61,464 bases of DNA from the NCBI GenBank assembly GCA_002746535.1, contig NVWA01000025.1:33897-95360 (forward strand), in the 5' to 3' direction. The stretch is from Planctomycetota bacterium. Lineage in GTDB: Bacteria > Planctomycetota > GCA-2746535. The notes beneath the pieces are model-generated. The model was not told the DNA's origin, made no database searches, and worked only from the letters and a program-made list of their open reading frames with translations. A program made the translations under genes and the position numbers. Shown here in pieces: positions 46,680-55,764 of the stretch. Position 1 is the stretch's first letter. Each line of letters opens with the position of its first letter.

Positions 46680-47675
46680 TTACAATGGCAATAATATACC
46701 TAGCTCTGCTTGTTGTGCCAAATCAAAGACTTCTTTTCCAACGACAACATCTTCAATACCCATTCCAATATTAAGATTTAGAATTCTCTCGGTATCATTT
46801 TCTCGGCCTGGTTTTAGTCCTGCTTCAATTTCACCTAATTGTGCATGAATCTTTGGTGTAATCTTTGGCAACTTCCCTGCTGATACAAAAAAGTTAAACT
46901 CTTCTTCACTATCAATCACAAATTTATCTACACCTAAAAAGGTATCCCATTCCCACATACTATTTCTATCAATAGGACAAATCAATGTGCCAGGCTCAAT
47001 CCATTCATCTTTTACACCTGGGTTCGGTTGCGCAAGCACTATAGTGGCACTGACAATTAGTTGAGAACCTCTCACAACTTCTTCCTTGGTATCTTTAACC
47101 ACAACATTGATCTCAGGAAATTTTTCTTGAATGATCGCCTGCAAGCGCAAAGATGAGTCTTTGAATTTGTCGGTAATTTTAATTGTTTTTAATTCTGGTA
47201 AAACCAAAGGCAAAAATAACAGTTGCTCCAAACCTTGCACACCAGCACCGATCAATCCTATTTCATGAGTATCTTTTCGGGCTAAATGACTTGCAGAAAT
47301 AGCCGTAATTGCAGCTGTTCTCTTTCCTGTAATCCAAGCGGCATCCATGATACACAAAGGAAAACCTGTTTCAGGACAGTTGATAACAACAACACCGCTT
47401 AATTGAGGCAAGCCTCTTTTCCCATTTTCAGGAAAGCAATAAGCCCATTTAATTCCACAAGCACCTTCAGATGGCACATAACCTGGCATTGAATGCATGA
47501 AAGAATCGACCACAGGATATAATGCCATTTTAGGTGGCATTTGGTACTCATTCGTACCATGTGCCTTTAATGTAATTTTAGTTTTTTCAATGATTTCCAT
47601 ATCGGTCAAGCCTGTGTTGATGACATCAGCTTGTGTTAAATATAAAAGACTACTGCCTAACTTTGGGGACTTCAT
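46680..47675 (-). CDS. Ornithine cyclodeaminase/mu-crystallin family dehydrogenase
   Basis: The 331-residue cytoplasmic protein shows the family pattern. Residues about 50-125 give PPKMALYP, IKWAYCFPEN and GVVVINCPETGFPLCIMDAAWITGKRTAAITAISASHLA, and residues about 140-160 the dinucleotide fold IGLIGAGVQGLEQLLFL. Members deaminate ornithine, reduce ketimines or oxidise amino acids with NAD(P). Which of these applies cannot be read from sequence. TTGGAG precedes the ATG. It lies 21 bp after the M28-like gene in one operon, so it may process an amino acid that the peptidase-like enzyme releases. Confidence 0.88.
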   Translation of the reverse strand: MKSPKLGSSLLYLTQADVINTGLTDMEIIEKTKITLKAHGTNEYQMPPKMALYPVVDSFMHSMPGYVPSEGACGIKWAYCFPENGKRGLPQLSGVVVINCPETGFPLCIMDAAWITGKRTAAITAISASHLARKDTHEIGLIGAGVQGLEQLLFLPLVLPELKTIKITDKFKDSSLRLQAIIQEKFPEINVVVKDTKEEVVRGSQLIVSATIVLAQPNPGVKDEWIEPGTLICPIDRNSMWEWDTFLGVDKFVIDSEEEFNFFVSAGKLPKITPKIHAQLGEIEAGLKPGRENDTERILNLNIGMGIEDVVVGKEVFDLAQQAELGILLPL

Positions 47676-47696
47676 TCTTTGTACTCCAATTTAATA

Positions 47697-49652
47697 TTAA
47701 TTTATGACTTTTATATAACCATGCTTTTGCAAGACACCGTAATACTTTGTTAAGGCCTTTAACGTAATTTGAAATTCACCATACATATTTTTATAGATCT
47801 CTTCAAGATCTCGATTTCCATCAATCCACCAAAATCCGGCTACTTGCCAAGGGCTCCATCTAGGTGATATTTTTGCCTCAACAAAGTCCTCTTCACTTAA
47901 TGGATCTAAGGAAATATGTCCTGTTAATGTTCTAGAAAAAATTGACTTCTTATCAAACTCTTCATTATCTTCAAAGAGGGATTTAACATCATCTATTATT
48001 ACGAGATCATCTTTAGTCATTTTTATAATTTTGTCACAATTGGAAATAAATGTTTTCTTCAATGAATCTATTTCTTTGCTGACATCCTCTTCATTATTTT
48101 TAAAAGCAAATATTTTAATCATTTCAATTGCATTTAACTCGGCATTCTTTTCATGTTCCAATATAAATTGATTTGTTTCTGTAACTGCAATACCATTCTT
48201 TTTATTATTCAAATTAACCAAACCTTGATTCATACACAATTGAGCGAGGTAAGAAGCATCTTTAACTTTAAGGCTTGCAAATCTTAATAAGGTAGTAGCT
48301 ACTATAATAGCCATCTCTTTCATCACCTTCGGCTCAATCTTATCAAGGGTATCTAGTGAAGTATGCCATGTATCATCTTTACAACCTCTATGTGGCCAAG
48401 CAGTTGGTACTCCTATTGCAGGGTCGCTTAATAAAGTATCCGAAACTTCAACCGTGGCAATATTGACAACAGCATCTTGATCTCCTTCATAAATCTCATT
48501 TGCCACTGCCGCTAATGCAGGACCCAAAGGACTTCTCGAACAATCAGCTTCGCGATGAACATTCAATGGCCATTTTGCACCAACTCCATCCAATGAAATC
48601 GCGGCCTTTGTCTTTTTCATTCTCTCTTGTCTGTATTGTGCATATGCAATCGTTCCATAACATTCAGCCATGAATAAAAATCGCAGACTTCTTTCAGGTC
48701 TTTCTAATTCTCCAGAATCAATACCAGCTGCAATAGCTCGGGCAATTTCTAAATTGGTGGCACTGCCGGTAGCATTATCGTGGGCTCCATGTTCATACAA
48801 GTGACTTAATACTAGAATTTCTTCCTTAGATTCACTTGAACCTTTAATTCTTCCTGTGATAAATGGCAAAGAGCCTTCATAAAGTTTTGAATCAACCTTT
48901 GCATGGGCTTGAATTATTTCACCCCTACTTAATATTTTTTTTAATTCACATCCTTGATTTGGAGAAATGGAAAAACCTAAGATCTGACAATCACTACTTA
49001 TTTGCCACCATCCTCCTTTTCTATCAGACCAACAATTATTCCAAAATAAGGAATCTTGATCTTCATTTGGAAAAGGGTGAAAATAAGAAATGACACCTAC
49101 CCCACCAGCTTCAAACACAACACGCTTCATATCACATGCTTTTCTTTCGGTCAAGGCTATGCAACCATCTATTCGATCTTTTCTTAAATCAAGTAAATCG
49201 ATATCAACAATCGTAGTATCCAGACCATTTGCACCAGTTGCTTTAGAACCCATGATAATTGAATCTGCAAGTTTAGCATAATCACAGATTCTTTTATTCT
49301 CACCATTTTCAAATACAACATCTAAAGTGGCTTCATTGACATCCCATGCCAGCGGAGTAATCCAATCACTCAATAAACTTTTACCATCTGCAGGTATATG
49401 TTGAAGCTCTACATCATCTAGACCATAATCTACCAATTGATTTTTGATCCAGTTTGCTGTAAAATTGTAAGCTTTAAAATTTGACTTGCGATCCGATCCA
49501 AAAATATTGCTTACATGAAAATGAAGTGATTCTTCATTGATAATATTTTTAAATTTATCTATCATTAAAGTATTCATATTATTTTTTCCATTATTGATCT
49601 CTTTAGGTATTTTATTCTCATCGACGTGCAATATTTCTAAATTTTGATTCAT
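47697..49652 (-). CDS. M28 peptidase-like protein with PA-type insert and C-terminal extension
   Basis: The 651-residue protein has no signal peptide. A region like a PA domain (DLRKDRIDGCIALTERKACDMKRVVFEAGGVGVISYF) precedes an M28 zinc-peptidase core with candidate ligands in LSHLYEHGAHDNATGS (His, Asp), FMAECYG (Glu), SLDGVGAK and DDTWHTSLDT (His). About 180 residues follow the core and end in a possible winged-helix segment (KALTKYYGVLQKHGYIKV). M28 enzymes remove N-terminal amino acids or hydrolyse amide bonds of small molecules. The first ATG is kept; a second at 49577 also has a GGA upstream. First gene of an operon with the ornithine cyclodeaminase-like gene. Confidence 0.8.
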   Translation of the reverse strand: MNQNLEILHVDENKIPKEINNGKNNMNTLMIDKFKNIINEESLHFHVSNIFGSDRKSNFKAYNFTANWIKNQLVDYGLDDVELQHIPADGKSLLSDWITPLAWDVNEATLDVVFENGENKRICDYAKLADSIIMGSKATGANGLDTTIVDIDLLDLRKDRIDGCIALTERKACDMKRVVFEAGGVGVISYFHPFPNEDQDSLFWNNCWSDRKGGWWQISSDCQILGFSISPNQGCELKKILSRGEIIQAHAKVDSKLYEGSLPFITGRIKGSSESKEEILVLSHLYEHGAHDNATGSATNLEIARAIAAGIDSGELERPERSLRFLFMAECYGTIAYAQYRQERMKKTKAAISLDGVGAKWPLNVHREADCSRSPLGPALAAVANEIYEGDQDAVVNIATVEVSDTLLSDPAIGVPTAWPHRGCKDDTWHTSLDTLDKIEPKVMKEMAIIVATTLLRFASLKVKDASYLAQLCMNQGLVNLNNKKNGIAVTETNQFILEHEKNAELNAIEMIKIFAFKNNEEDVSKEIDSLKKTFISNCDKIIKMTKDDLVIIDDVKSLFEDNEEFDKKSIFSRTLTGHISLDPLSEEDFVEAKISPRWSPWQVAGFWWIDGNRDLEEIYKNMYGEFQITLKALTKYYGVLQKHGYIKVIN

Positions 49653-49682
49653 GGTATAACGTTCTCTTTAGCGAATAATTAA

Positions 49683-49733
49683 TATGTATCTTATATTACC
49701 TATTATGATATTCATATTCACCCAGACAGTCAA
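49683..49733 (-). promoter_or_regulatory. Promoter with overlapping shared operator (M28 operon)
   Basis: On the minus strand TTGACT (49728-49733) and TATCAT (49705-49710) are 17 bp apart, a good sigma-70-type promoter. The 22 bases directly downstream (49683-49704, plus-strand text TATGTATCTTATATTACC then TATT) are identical to those at 28905-28926 and cover the expected start of transcription. That is the classic place for a repressor. Confidence 0.7.
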
Positions 49734-49960
49734 CGAAATTCTTCGATCAGCGGCAACAATAGTTTTGCCTAACAATAATTCGTCAATTTAGCCATAAAGA
49801 TAATCATGATAGCATCTAAGGTGCTTTTAATGATACATCTCCGCATAAACTCAGGTGAATTAAAAGATAAATATTGTGGAATTACGTCTATTTTTATAAG
49901 AATAATTGCCTAGAGTGGTAACATATGTTACTAAATTGACTTATATGTTAAGGTATATTT

Positions 49961-50002
49961 GCAAAATTTATACCGGCTCAGTATCAATTTCAGCCGGTAT
50001 AA
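49961..50002 (-). terminator. Terminator of the permease gene
   Basis: An 11-bp perfect stem (49968-49978 with 49992-50002, TTATACCGGCT with AGCCGGTATAA) lies 24 bp after the permease stop. On the minus strand it is followed by AAATTTTGC. The T-run is short, so the call is good but not certain. Confidence 0.65.
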
Positions 50003-50026
50003 CTATTAAGAATAATTACTCTATAA

Positions 50027-52342
50027 CTACGAAAAATTTAATGTAGGCGGAATATGAATAGTAATTTCCGTAAAGGATTTAAGCAGCCCTAATATGATAA
50101 GAGCAACAATATGACCAAAGATCATTCCAATAGCCATTTTCTTCATATTATCGATGTGCTCTTTTGTGCCAAATTTAGTGACCATAAATTTAACAGCCCA
50201 CCCTATGAAAAAACAAAAGATGAAGTTTTTAGTCGTATGCGGACTTATCCATAATAGTATTCCTACAGGATGAGGAACCCAAAACCATTTAGTACGGGAG
50301 TACAAAAGAGCTATCATAGTAATAGCACCAAAAAATAAGAAAAAAGACATATCCTTATTGATAGAGAGCAATGGCTCATCAGCAGTACTTTTTAATAACC
50401 GTACACTACTATCGTAGACCTGTTTTGGCACGGTTTTGAAATACCAAGATTCAAGACTCTTAGAACCATCATGATAGACAAGCATCGACATATACACAAA
50501 AGAGAATGAAATGGCAATTATAACAGCAATGAATAGTGTTATCCAAAACTTTTTCCTTTCGATTCCTGCATCATCCTCAACTTTTTGAGCCACCATTACA
50601 TTTGGTGCTAAAAATGTTTTTGTATCAAAAAAGAATACCATTTGAATAATTAATACGTTCACGATTGAAGTAGTGCCAACACTACTAATCCCTAATGCAT
50701 TGCTGACAAAATGAGTACCGCTGGCCGTTATATTTTGAAATCCAATTATTCCGCACTCTGATGCCACACGCATGGCAGCTATTATGAACATTAATGTAAC
50801 GAAACAATAAATAAGCGCCCATATAAATGAAATATTCATCCATAACATAAAACTGAATACACCTATGCCAGAAACTATGAATATACCTGAAGCCAAATAA
50901 TTGTCAGAAATAATTTCTTCCGAAACTTTTTTTGGTTTTATTTTTAAAATTTTATAAACCGATGCTAAAAAATAGTGCCTTACACTCCATAACATAAAGC
51001 TAGAATAAATTAGCAATCCCCCAAATGATTGGGCAGTATAGAATGATAAATCGGTATAGGCATTTGACTTAAATGATCCTGCCGTTTTGCCATAACCAAG
51101 CCAAATCGCAATTAACAATTCAGCTACTACAATTAAGCTGAAAAACCAAACTGAAAAAGAAATCTCTTTAGGTACTAAAATGGCAATTCCAAAAAGAATA
51201 AAATAAATATAGATTTTCAAATTCATATCTTTCAAACCTTCCAAGAAAGTTCCATCGACATAATTTTTAAATTCAAATTTAATTGCCAAATCACTAGAAA
51301 AACCAGCAAAAAGCATGAAAAATATTGCAAGCGAAAAACCAATAATGAAAAAAGTATTTTTCCATATGGTATAGCTGGGGTACTTCCTCTCTTCTTCATC
51401 TCCAATAGGTTCACCTAAAATTTCCTGAGGAATCGTTGCTAAAGGAAATTGTAATCTTTCATATTTTGCCCACTGAGTAAAAAGAATTTTGGATAGAGAA
51501 AACAGGAGCAAATAGATTGATAGGATTAAAATCATCCAATATAAAAATGGTTTTCCTATTACTGACCAAGGCACATTACCCCAAAAGGTGTAGCCGGGCT
51601 CAAATTTTTTATCTTTATAATACTTTTTGAGTCTATCTACGTAATCTGAAAATTTTTCACTCGGCTTTGGATACAAAGCTGGAAATGAATTTTGCGGATA
51701 AGAATATATTTTCCCATTCTCATCTTTAATAATTTTATCTTCCAAACCTTGTTCAAATATGATTGAATCATTTCTGTTTAAAACCAATTCCGGATTAATC
51801 AAAGGTCTTTGCAATGTGACCTTAGATTTATCATATTCATTTATCTGCTCTTCAATTTTTCCTTTGACCCTGATTAACTTCTTCAGCCAAATTTTATTTT
51901 CATCTTCTTTAACATTTTCACCGTATGCATATTCTTTAACATCATTATCAGTCCACCAAACGGTTGTTTCACTAATTAATCCCCAGTCTGTTGCATTTGT
52001 AGCTCTAGTTGGATTATTTATAGTCCCTAAAAAGGGCATTAAATAATTCATCAATCCATAAGACGGTATGCCAGATGTAATTAAAGTCATCATGGCTATC
52101 AGTAATATTTCATGACGATTAAATGGTTTAATTAATGCAAGCTTTATAAAACTATACAGTAATTTCAATAGAGGGTTTAAAACTAAAACGGTCATAATAA
52201 TGAAAAAATATGTTAAGACCGGAACCAATGTATCTGTGACACCAAACCCACTTTTGTCCACTAATTCTAAGGTCATGGTAATAACAATAAAAAAGACTGT
52301 TAAGAACCAACCTAATAAAATTGCTCGTATTCCTATTTTCAT
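50027..52342 (-). CDS. DUF6785/OPT-like polytopic membrane permease
   Basis: The 771-residue protein has about 14 hydrophobic segments. A soluble loop occurs at about residues 120-260 (YGENVKEDENKIWLKKLIR through PGYTFWGNVPWSVIG). It resembles PVC proteins annotated DUF6784/DUF6785 and, distantly, oligopeptide (OPT) transporters; the phrase KYERLQFPLATIPQEIL is typical. I infer transport of peptides or small amino compounds. It starts with ATG behind AGGATT and has its own terminator. Upstream, at 52562-52582, is a copy of the shared motif. It is flanked by the M28 operon on one side and the divergent GntR-LacI regulator on the other. Confidence 0.7.
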   Translation of the reverse strand: MKIGIRAILLGWFLTVFFIVITMTLELVDKSGFGVTDTLVPVLTYFFIIMTVLVLNPLLKLLYSFIKLALIKPFNRHEILLIAMMTLITSGIPSYGLMNYLMPFLGTINNPTRATNATDWGLISETTVWWTDNDVKEYAYGENVKEDENKIWLKKLIRVKGKIEEQINEYDKSKVTLQRPLINPELVLNRNDSIIFEQGLEDKIIKDENGKIYSYPQNSFPALYPKPSEKFSDYVDRLKKYYKDKKFEPGYTFWGNVPWSVIGKPFLYWMILILSIYLLLFSLSKILFTQWAKYERLQFPLATIPQEILGEPIGDEEERKYPSYTIWKNTFFIIGFSLAIFFMLFAGFSSDLAIKFEFKNYVDGTFLEGLKDMNLKIYIYFILFGIAILVPKEISFSVWFFSLIVVAELLIAIWLGYGKTAGSFKSNAYTDLSFYTAQSFGGLLIYSSFMLWSVRHYFLASVYKILKIKPKKVSEEIISDNYLASGIFIVSGIGVFSFMLWMNISFIWALIYCFVTLMFIIAAMRVASECGIIGFQNITASGTHFVSNALGISSVGTTSIVNVLIIQMVFFFDTKTFLAPNVMVAQKVEDDAGIERKKFWITLFIAVIIAISFSFVYMSMLVYHDGSKSLESWYFKTVPKQVYDSSVRLLKSTADEPLLSINKDMSFFLFFGAITMIALLYSRTKWFWVPHPVGILLWISPHTTKNFIFCFFIGWAVKFMVTKFGTKEHIDNMKKMAIGMIFGHIVALIILGLLKSFTEITIHIPPTLNFS

Positions 52343-52561
52343 TACTAATAAAATCCTACGAAATTCTGTAATTCTAATATTGGCTTTAATGCCTTAACAT
52401 TAATACCTAATAAAAAAGGGGCATGATAAATAAAAACACTCAATATGGAATCCTAAACCTACGGTTTGACCACTTAGATGAAATTACTTTAGTAAAACCA
52501 TCTATTGATAAATTTGGCATTAATTGAAGATTGCTTATATATTTTAACTTGAATTTTACAA

Positions 52562-52582
52562 TATGTCTCTTATATTACTAAT
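52562..52582 (-). promoter_or_regulatory. Shared operator, permease-proximal copy
   Basis: Plus-strand TATGTCTCTTATATTAC differs from the copies at 28905 and 49683 at one of 17 positions. It lies just downstream of a weak -35/-10 pair on the minus strand, the same arrangement as in the other two promoters. The leader to the permease ATG would be about 220 nt, longer than usual. Confidence 0.55.
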
Positions 52583-52779
52583 AAATTGCAGATTTTATTT
52601 CCGATCAAACTTTCTAAATCTTTAATTTTTTATTGATTATCAATCTACTATTATCCCGTTATCTAACTTAATAATGGTATTTGATGGAATTTTTTTATAT
52701 TTGTAAGCTTTATCAACAAAAACATATGAGTTCATTTGGTGAAATTAATTCTATAAATTACTGATAATTTATTTTAATA

Positions 52780-52798
52780 AGAAACATATAGAACTAAT
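52780..52798 (+). promoter_or_regulatory. Shared operator, regulator-side copy
   Basis: AGAAACATATAGAACTAAT matches the copy at 29113-29131 at 18 of 19 positions, including an exact 15-base match. It faces away from the permease-side copy and lies about 150 bp upstream of the regulator gene. Confidence 0.55.
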
Positions 52799-52946
52799 TA
52801 TAATAGGATTAAATCAGAAAGATGAGAGAAGATATAAAATTATTTTTCAATTGAGAAATGATCAGAGATAAACGGAACATTATTCATTATACAGAGCACA
52901 TATTGCTAATCAAGTAACATAAAGCACATTAATAAAAGGAACATAT

Positions 52947-54059
52947 ATGGCAAATCATAAAAAAACAGAAGAGATTTCAAAAGGCGCCTCGCCTTTAGTT
53001 CGTCAAATAATCTCTCTACTATTAGAAGAAATTGATATGCTTGAAAAAGAGCAGCCTCTTTTGCCAGAAATGGATTTAGCTGAAAAGTTCGGAGTCAGCC
53101 GAAAAACAATCAGAACCGCAATGAAAAGACTTGAAGATGAAGAACTCATTCGAAGAGTCAAACGCAAAGGTACATTCCCAACAAAAGGAGCCCACTGCAA
53201 ACCTCTTTTTAGAAAAGAAGTTGGCAGAATAGGATTGGTCTTATCAAAAGGCTTTAATTTTAATTCAAGCACTTACATCGCCCCTATCATCAATGGTATT
53301 TTCGAAAATGCATTTGATAAAAATCTCCAAATACTTCTTGCAAGTGGAAACGATGAAAATGAAATCACAGACTCAATATTTAGATTCGCGGCTGACACTT
53401 CGATTGATGGAATCATCTTGATTAGTCAAACAAATCAGCAGTTACTTTTGGATTTAGACAAATGGAAGAAACCAGTATGTTTAATTGACCACTACAGCGA
53501 CACCACAAGCATTGATTGCATTAGAACGGATTCTTTTAAAGGCTCGCAACTTGCCGTAGAACATCTCCATAGACTTGGACACAAAAAAATTGGATACGCC
53601 GATACCAAAGATAAAACAGTAAACCCCGCCCGCCTTTTAGGCTTTTTAGAAGGCCTGAAAACATGGAAAATAAAAGAGAAAAAAGAATGGATTTTTCAAA
53701 GTACTAATCATGAAAACGAAGCTGAAGAAATTGCAAAACAATTTTTATCATTACCAGCAGAAAACAGACCTACATCATTGATTGCATTTTCGGACACAAT
53801 GGCAAAACATATTATTGAAATATTCCATAAATTCGGATTAAATATTCCAAATGATTTAAGTATTATTGGAACAAAAGGCACTACAAATATTAAAGACGAA
53901 TCAAATAGCGGCACGACCAATATTTGCTTTGATTGGAAAAATCTTGGTCAAGCAGGAGTAGACCTTCTGATAGACCGGATTGATAATCCTCGATCAAAAG
54001 GAAAAAATATATTAATGCCACCGCTATTAGAAGTAAAATCGACAACAGTGCATATTTAA
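52947..54059 (+). CDS. GntR-LacI hybrid transcriptional regulator
   Basis: The 370-residue protein has a GntR-type winged helix in residues about 12-85 (LPEMDLAEKFGVSRKTIRTAMKRLEDEELI and then RRVKRKGTFP) and a LacI-type effector domain from about 90 on (GRIGLVLSKGFNF, DGIILISQTNQQ, HLHRLGHKKIGYAD, PTSLIAFSDTMAKHI, LSIIGTKGT). AAAAGGAACATAT lies before the ATG. It is divergent from the permease gene and lies beside one pair of the shared operator sites, so it is my leading candidate for the protein that controls the whole set of operons. It converges with the MBL gene at a distance of 11 bp. Confidence 0.85.
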   Translation: MANHKKTEEISKGASPLVRQIISLLLEEIDMLEKEQPLLPEMDLAEKFGVSRKTIRTAMKRLEDEELIRRVKRKGTFPTKGAHCKPLFRKEVGRIGLVLSKGFNFNSSTYIAPIINGIFENAFDKNLQILLASGNDENEITDSIFRFAADTSIDGIILISQTNQQLLLDLDKWKKPVCLIDHYSDTTSIDCIRTDSFKGSQLAVEHLHRLGHKKIGYADTKDKTVNPARLLGFLEGLKTWKIKEKKEWIFQSTNHENEAEEIAKQFLSLPAENRPTSLIAFSDTMAKHIIEIFHKFGLNIPNDLSIIGTKGTTNIKDESNSGTTNICFDWKNLGQAGVDLLIDRIDNPRSKGKNILMPPLLEVKSTTVHI

Positions 54060-54070
54060 ATTAAATGTAT

Positions 54071-54853
54071 TTATTTTAAAGCCATTTGATTTTTCAATTC
54101 AACCATTTGGCCTAAACCATCCCTAGGGGCTACGGAAATTTCATATTTACCCATACGAACCTTATGATGGATATTCATCGCTAATTGATACGTATTAGCT
54201 TGCTCACTAATATGGCATAAAATTAAATGCTTTAATTTAGGTGACGCATAATACCTAATCAACCGAGCAGACTGTAAGTTAGATAAATGGCCATGGTCAC
54301 TTTTAATTCTTTTTTTTAATGATGCGGGATAACAACATTCGCTGAGCATCCTTGGATCGTAATTCGATTCTAGAAATAATAAATCTAATGTATTAATAGT
54401 AGCATGCACAAGATTACTGGTGTGTCCTAAATCTGTGAATAGCCCAACTCTATAATCACCATCTGAAACTACAAAATGGACTCCACCTACGCAATCATGC
54501 AGAGAAGGAATTGTGTGAATTGTCAAATTTTTTATTTTCAAATCTGAACCAGACAAAAAAGTATTCAAACCATTAATTTCGCCAATTTTACTTGGCATAT
54601 TATTACTTGTATCGACAGACATGAAAACGGGAGTACCGTATTTTCTGTTAATAACTCCAGAACCACCAATATGATCGCCATGTTCATGTGTAATTAATAA
54701 GGCATCTATCGATTCAGGAGAAACATTAATTTCTGTTAATCTCTGATTGTATAATTTTCCGGAAATTCCTGCTTCCAAAATTATTCTCGTATCGTTGGAT
54801 TCAACATAAAAACAATTACCGTTAGAGCCACTATTCAAAGAAATTATTTTCAT
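54071..54853 (-). CDS. MBL-fold hydrolase (YycJ/WalJ-like)
   Basis: The 260-residue cytoplasmic protein opens with SLNSGSNGNCFYVES, typical of the YycJ/WalJ group, and carries the metal motif THEHGDHIGG (His56, His58, Asp60, His61). A later acidic ligand lies in GLFTDLGH and a terminal His in LILCHIS. Relatives are probable phosphodiesterases or nucleases; the WalJ name comes from cell-wall regulation in Firmicutes. Start and murQ stop overlap as TAATG, so it belongs to the MurNAc operon as the last gene. A direct role in amino-sugar metabolism is not known. Confidence 0.85.
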   Translation of the reverse strand: MKIISLNSGSNGNCFYVESNDTRIILEAGISGKLYNQRLTEINVSPESIDALLITHEHGDHIGGSGVINRKYGTPVFMSVDTSNNMPSKIGEINGLNTFLSGSDLKIKNLTIHTIPSLHDCVGGVHFVVSDGDYRVGLFTDLGHTSNLVHATINTLDLLFLESNYDPRMLSECCYPASLKKRIKSDHGHLSNLQSARLIRYYASPKLKHLILCHISEQANTYQLAMNIHHKVRMGKYEISVAPRDGLGQMVELKNQMALK

Positions 54854-55764
54854 TATATATTATCTTCCTTTAGTTTTAATCTACCTTCATTCTTTTTAAT
54901 TATTTCGCAAGCTATATCAAGCTCTACCTTTTCGAAGAACATCATTAATGCCGGCTTTACTTGATTATTAGCAGATAGAAGCAATTTAAAAGAGGCTTCT
55001 CTTTCTAGCCCTGTAAGAGCACCTATCATTCTAATAGCACGATCAATTAACTTTTCATTACTAGCCTTCATATCAATCATTAAGTTTTCATGTATACGAC
55101 CAATTTGTACCATTAAGGTAGTCGATATTATATTTAGGATTAATTTTGTTACCGTACCGGCTTTCATTCTCGTAGAACCTGTTACTAATTCTGGTCCGGT
55201 GTCAACGATGAGCAAAGCATCAATAAATGGTTTTGCTTCAATTTGAGCACAGCTTAATAAACCTGTAATGCCGTTACTTGCAGTTTGTTTAAAGTACTCT
55301 AAGGCTCCTACCACATAAGGAGTCGTACCACCCGCGGCAATTCCTAATATGGCATCATTTTCATTTAATTTTAAATTATCTAATTCTTCATGGGAGCCAT
55401 TATAATCATCCTCTTTACCTTCACTTGATAATCGTAAAGCTTTATCACCACCAGCAATTAAACCAATAATTCTACCTGGCTCTAATTGATACGTAGGTGG
55501 TAATTCGGAAGCATCCAATACTCCTAATCTTCCTGAAGTACCCGCTCCAATGTATATCAATCGACCTCCAGTTCGAAATTTAGGTAGAATCATTTCAATG
55601 AACGCAGTAAGTTTTTTTTGAGAACTCTCGAGTGCCTTCTGAACGTATTCTTCTTCGGTAACCATATTCGCTACACACTTATCAACGGACCATTCGTGCA
55701 TATCCATTGATCTAGGGTTTCTATTTTCTGTGGAGATATGAGATCGGCTTTCTGGTAATTTCAT
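54853..55764 (-). CDS. murQ: N-acetylmuramic acid 6-phosphate etherase
   Basis: The protein of about 303 residues has the MurQ SIS-domain signature LIYIGAGTSGRLGVLDASELPPTY and the downstream segment LVTGSTRMKAGTVTKLILNIIST. MurQ cleaves the lactyl ether of MurNAc-6-phosphate to GlcNAc-6-phosphate and lactate. Residues and length fit the family (about 300). I chose the ATG at 55764, where it overlaps the AnmK stop as ATGA, over an in-frame TTG at 55776. It works directly after AnmK in recycling or use of peptidoglycan sugar. Confidence 0.95.
   Translation of the reverse strand: MKLPESRSHISTENRNPRSMDMHEWSVDKCVANMVTEEEYVQKALESSQKKLTAFIEMILPKFRTGGRLIYIGAGTSGRLGVLDASELPPTYQLEPGRIIGLIAGGDKALRLSSEGKEDDYNGSHEELDNLKLNENDAILGIAAGGTTPYVVGALEYFKQTASNGITGLLSCAQIEAKPFIDALLIVDTGPELVTGSTRMKAGTVTKLILNIISTTLMVQIGRIHENLMIDMKASNEKLIDRAIRMIGALTGLEREASFKLLLSANNQVKPALMMFFEKVELDIACEIIKKNEGRLKLKEDNI

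Larger units (their letters stand above)
49653..50026. other. Intergenic region with promoter and operators
   Basis: About 370 bp. It contains the promoter and operator of the M28 operon (49683-49733), an opposite-facing GATACATC at 49832-49839, and the terminator of the permease gene at its right end. No gene is seen. Confidence 0.55.
52343..52946. other. Divergent regulatory gap between permease and regulator
   Basis: About 600 AT-rich bases separate the permease and regulator genes. They hold a promoter-like arrangement for the permease (TTGATC, 17 bp, TTTATT on the minus strand, 52585-52613) directly followed by the shared motif at 52562-52582, and an opposite-facing copy at 52784-52798. 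The 200 bp nearest the permease hold no clear feature. Confidence 0.5.
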
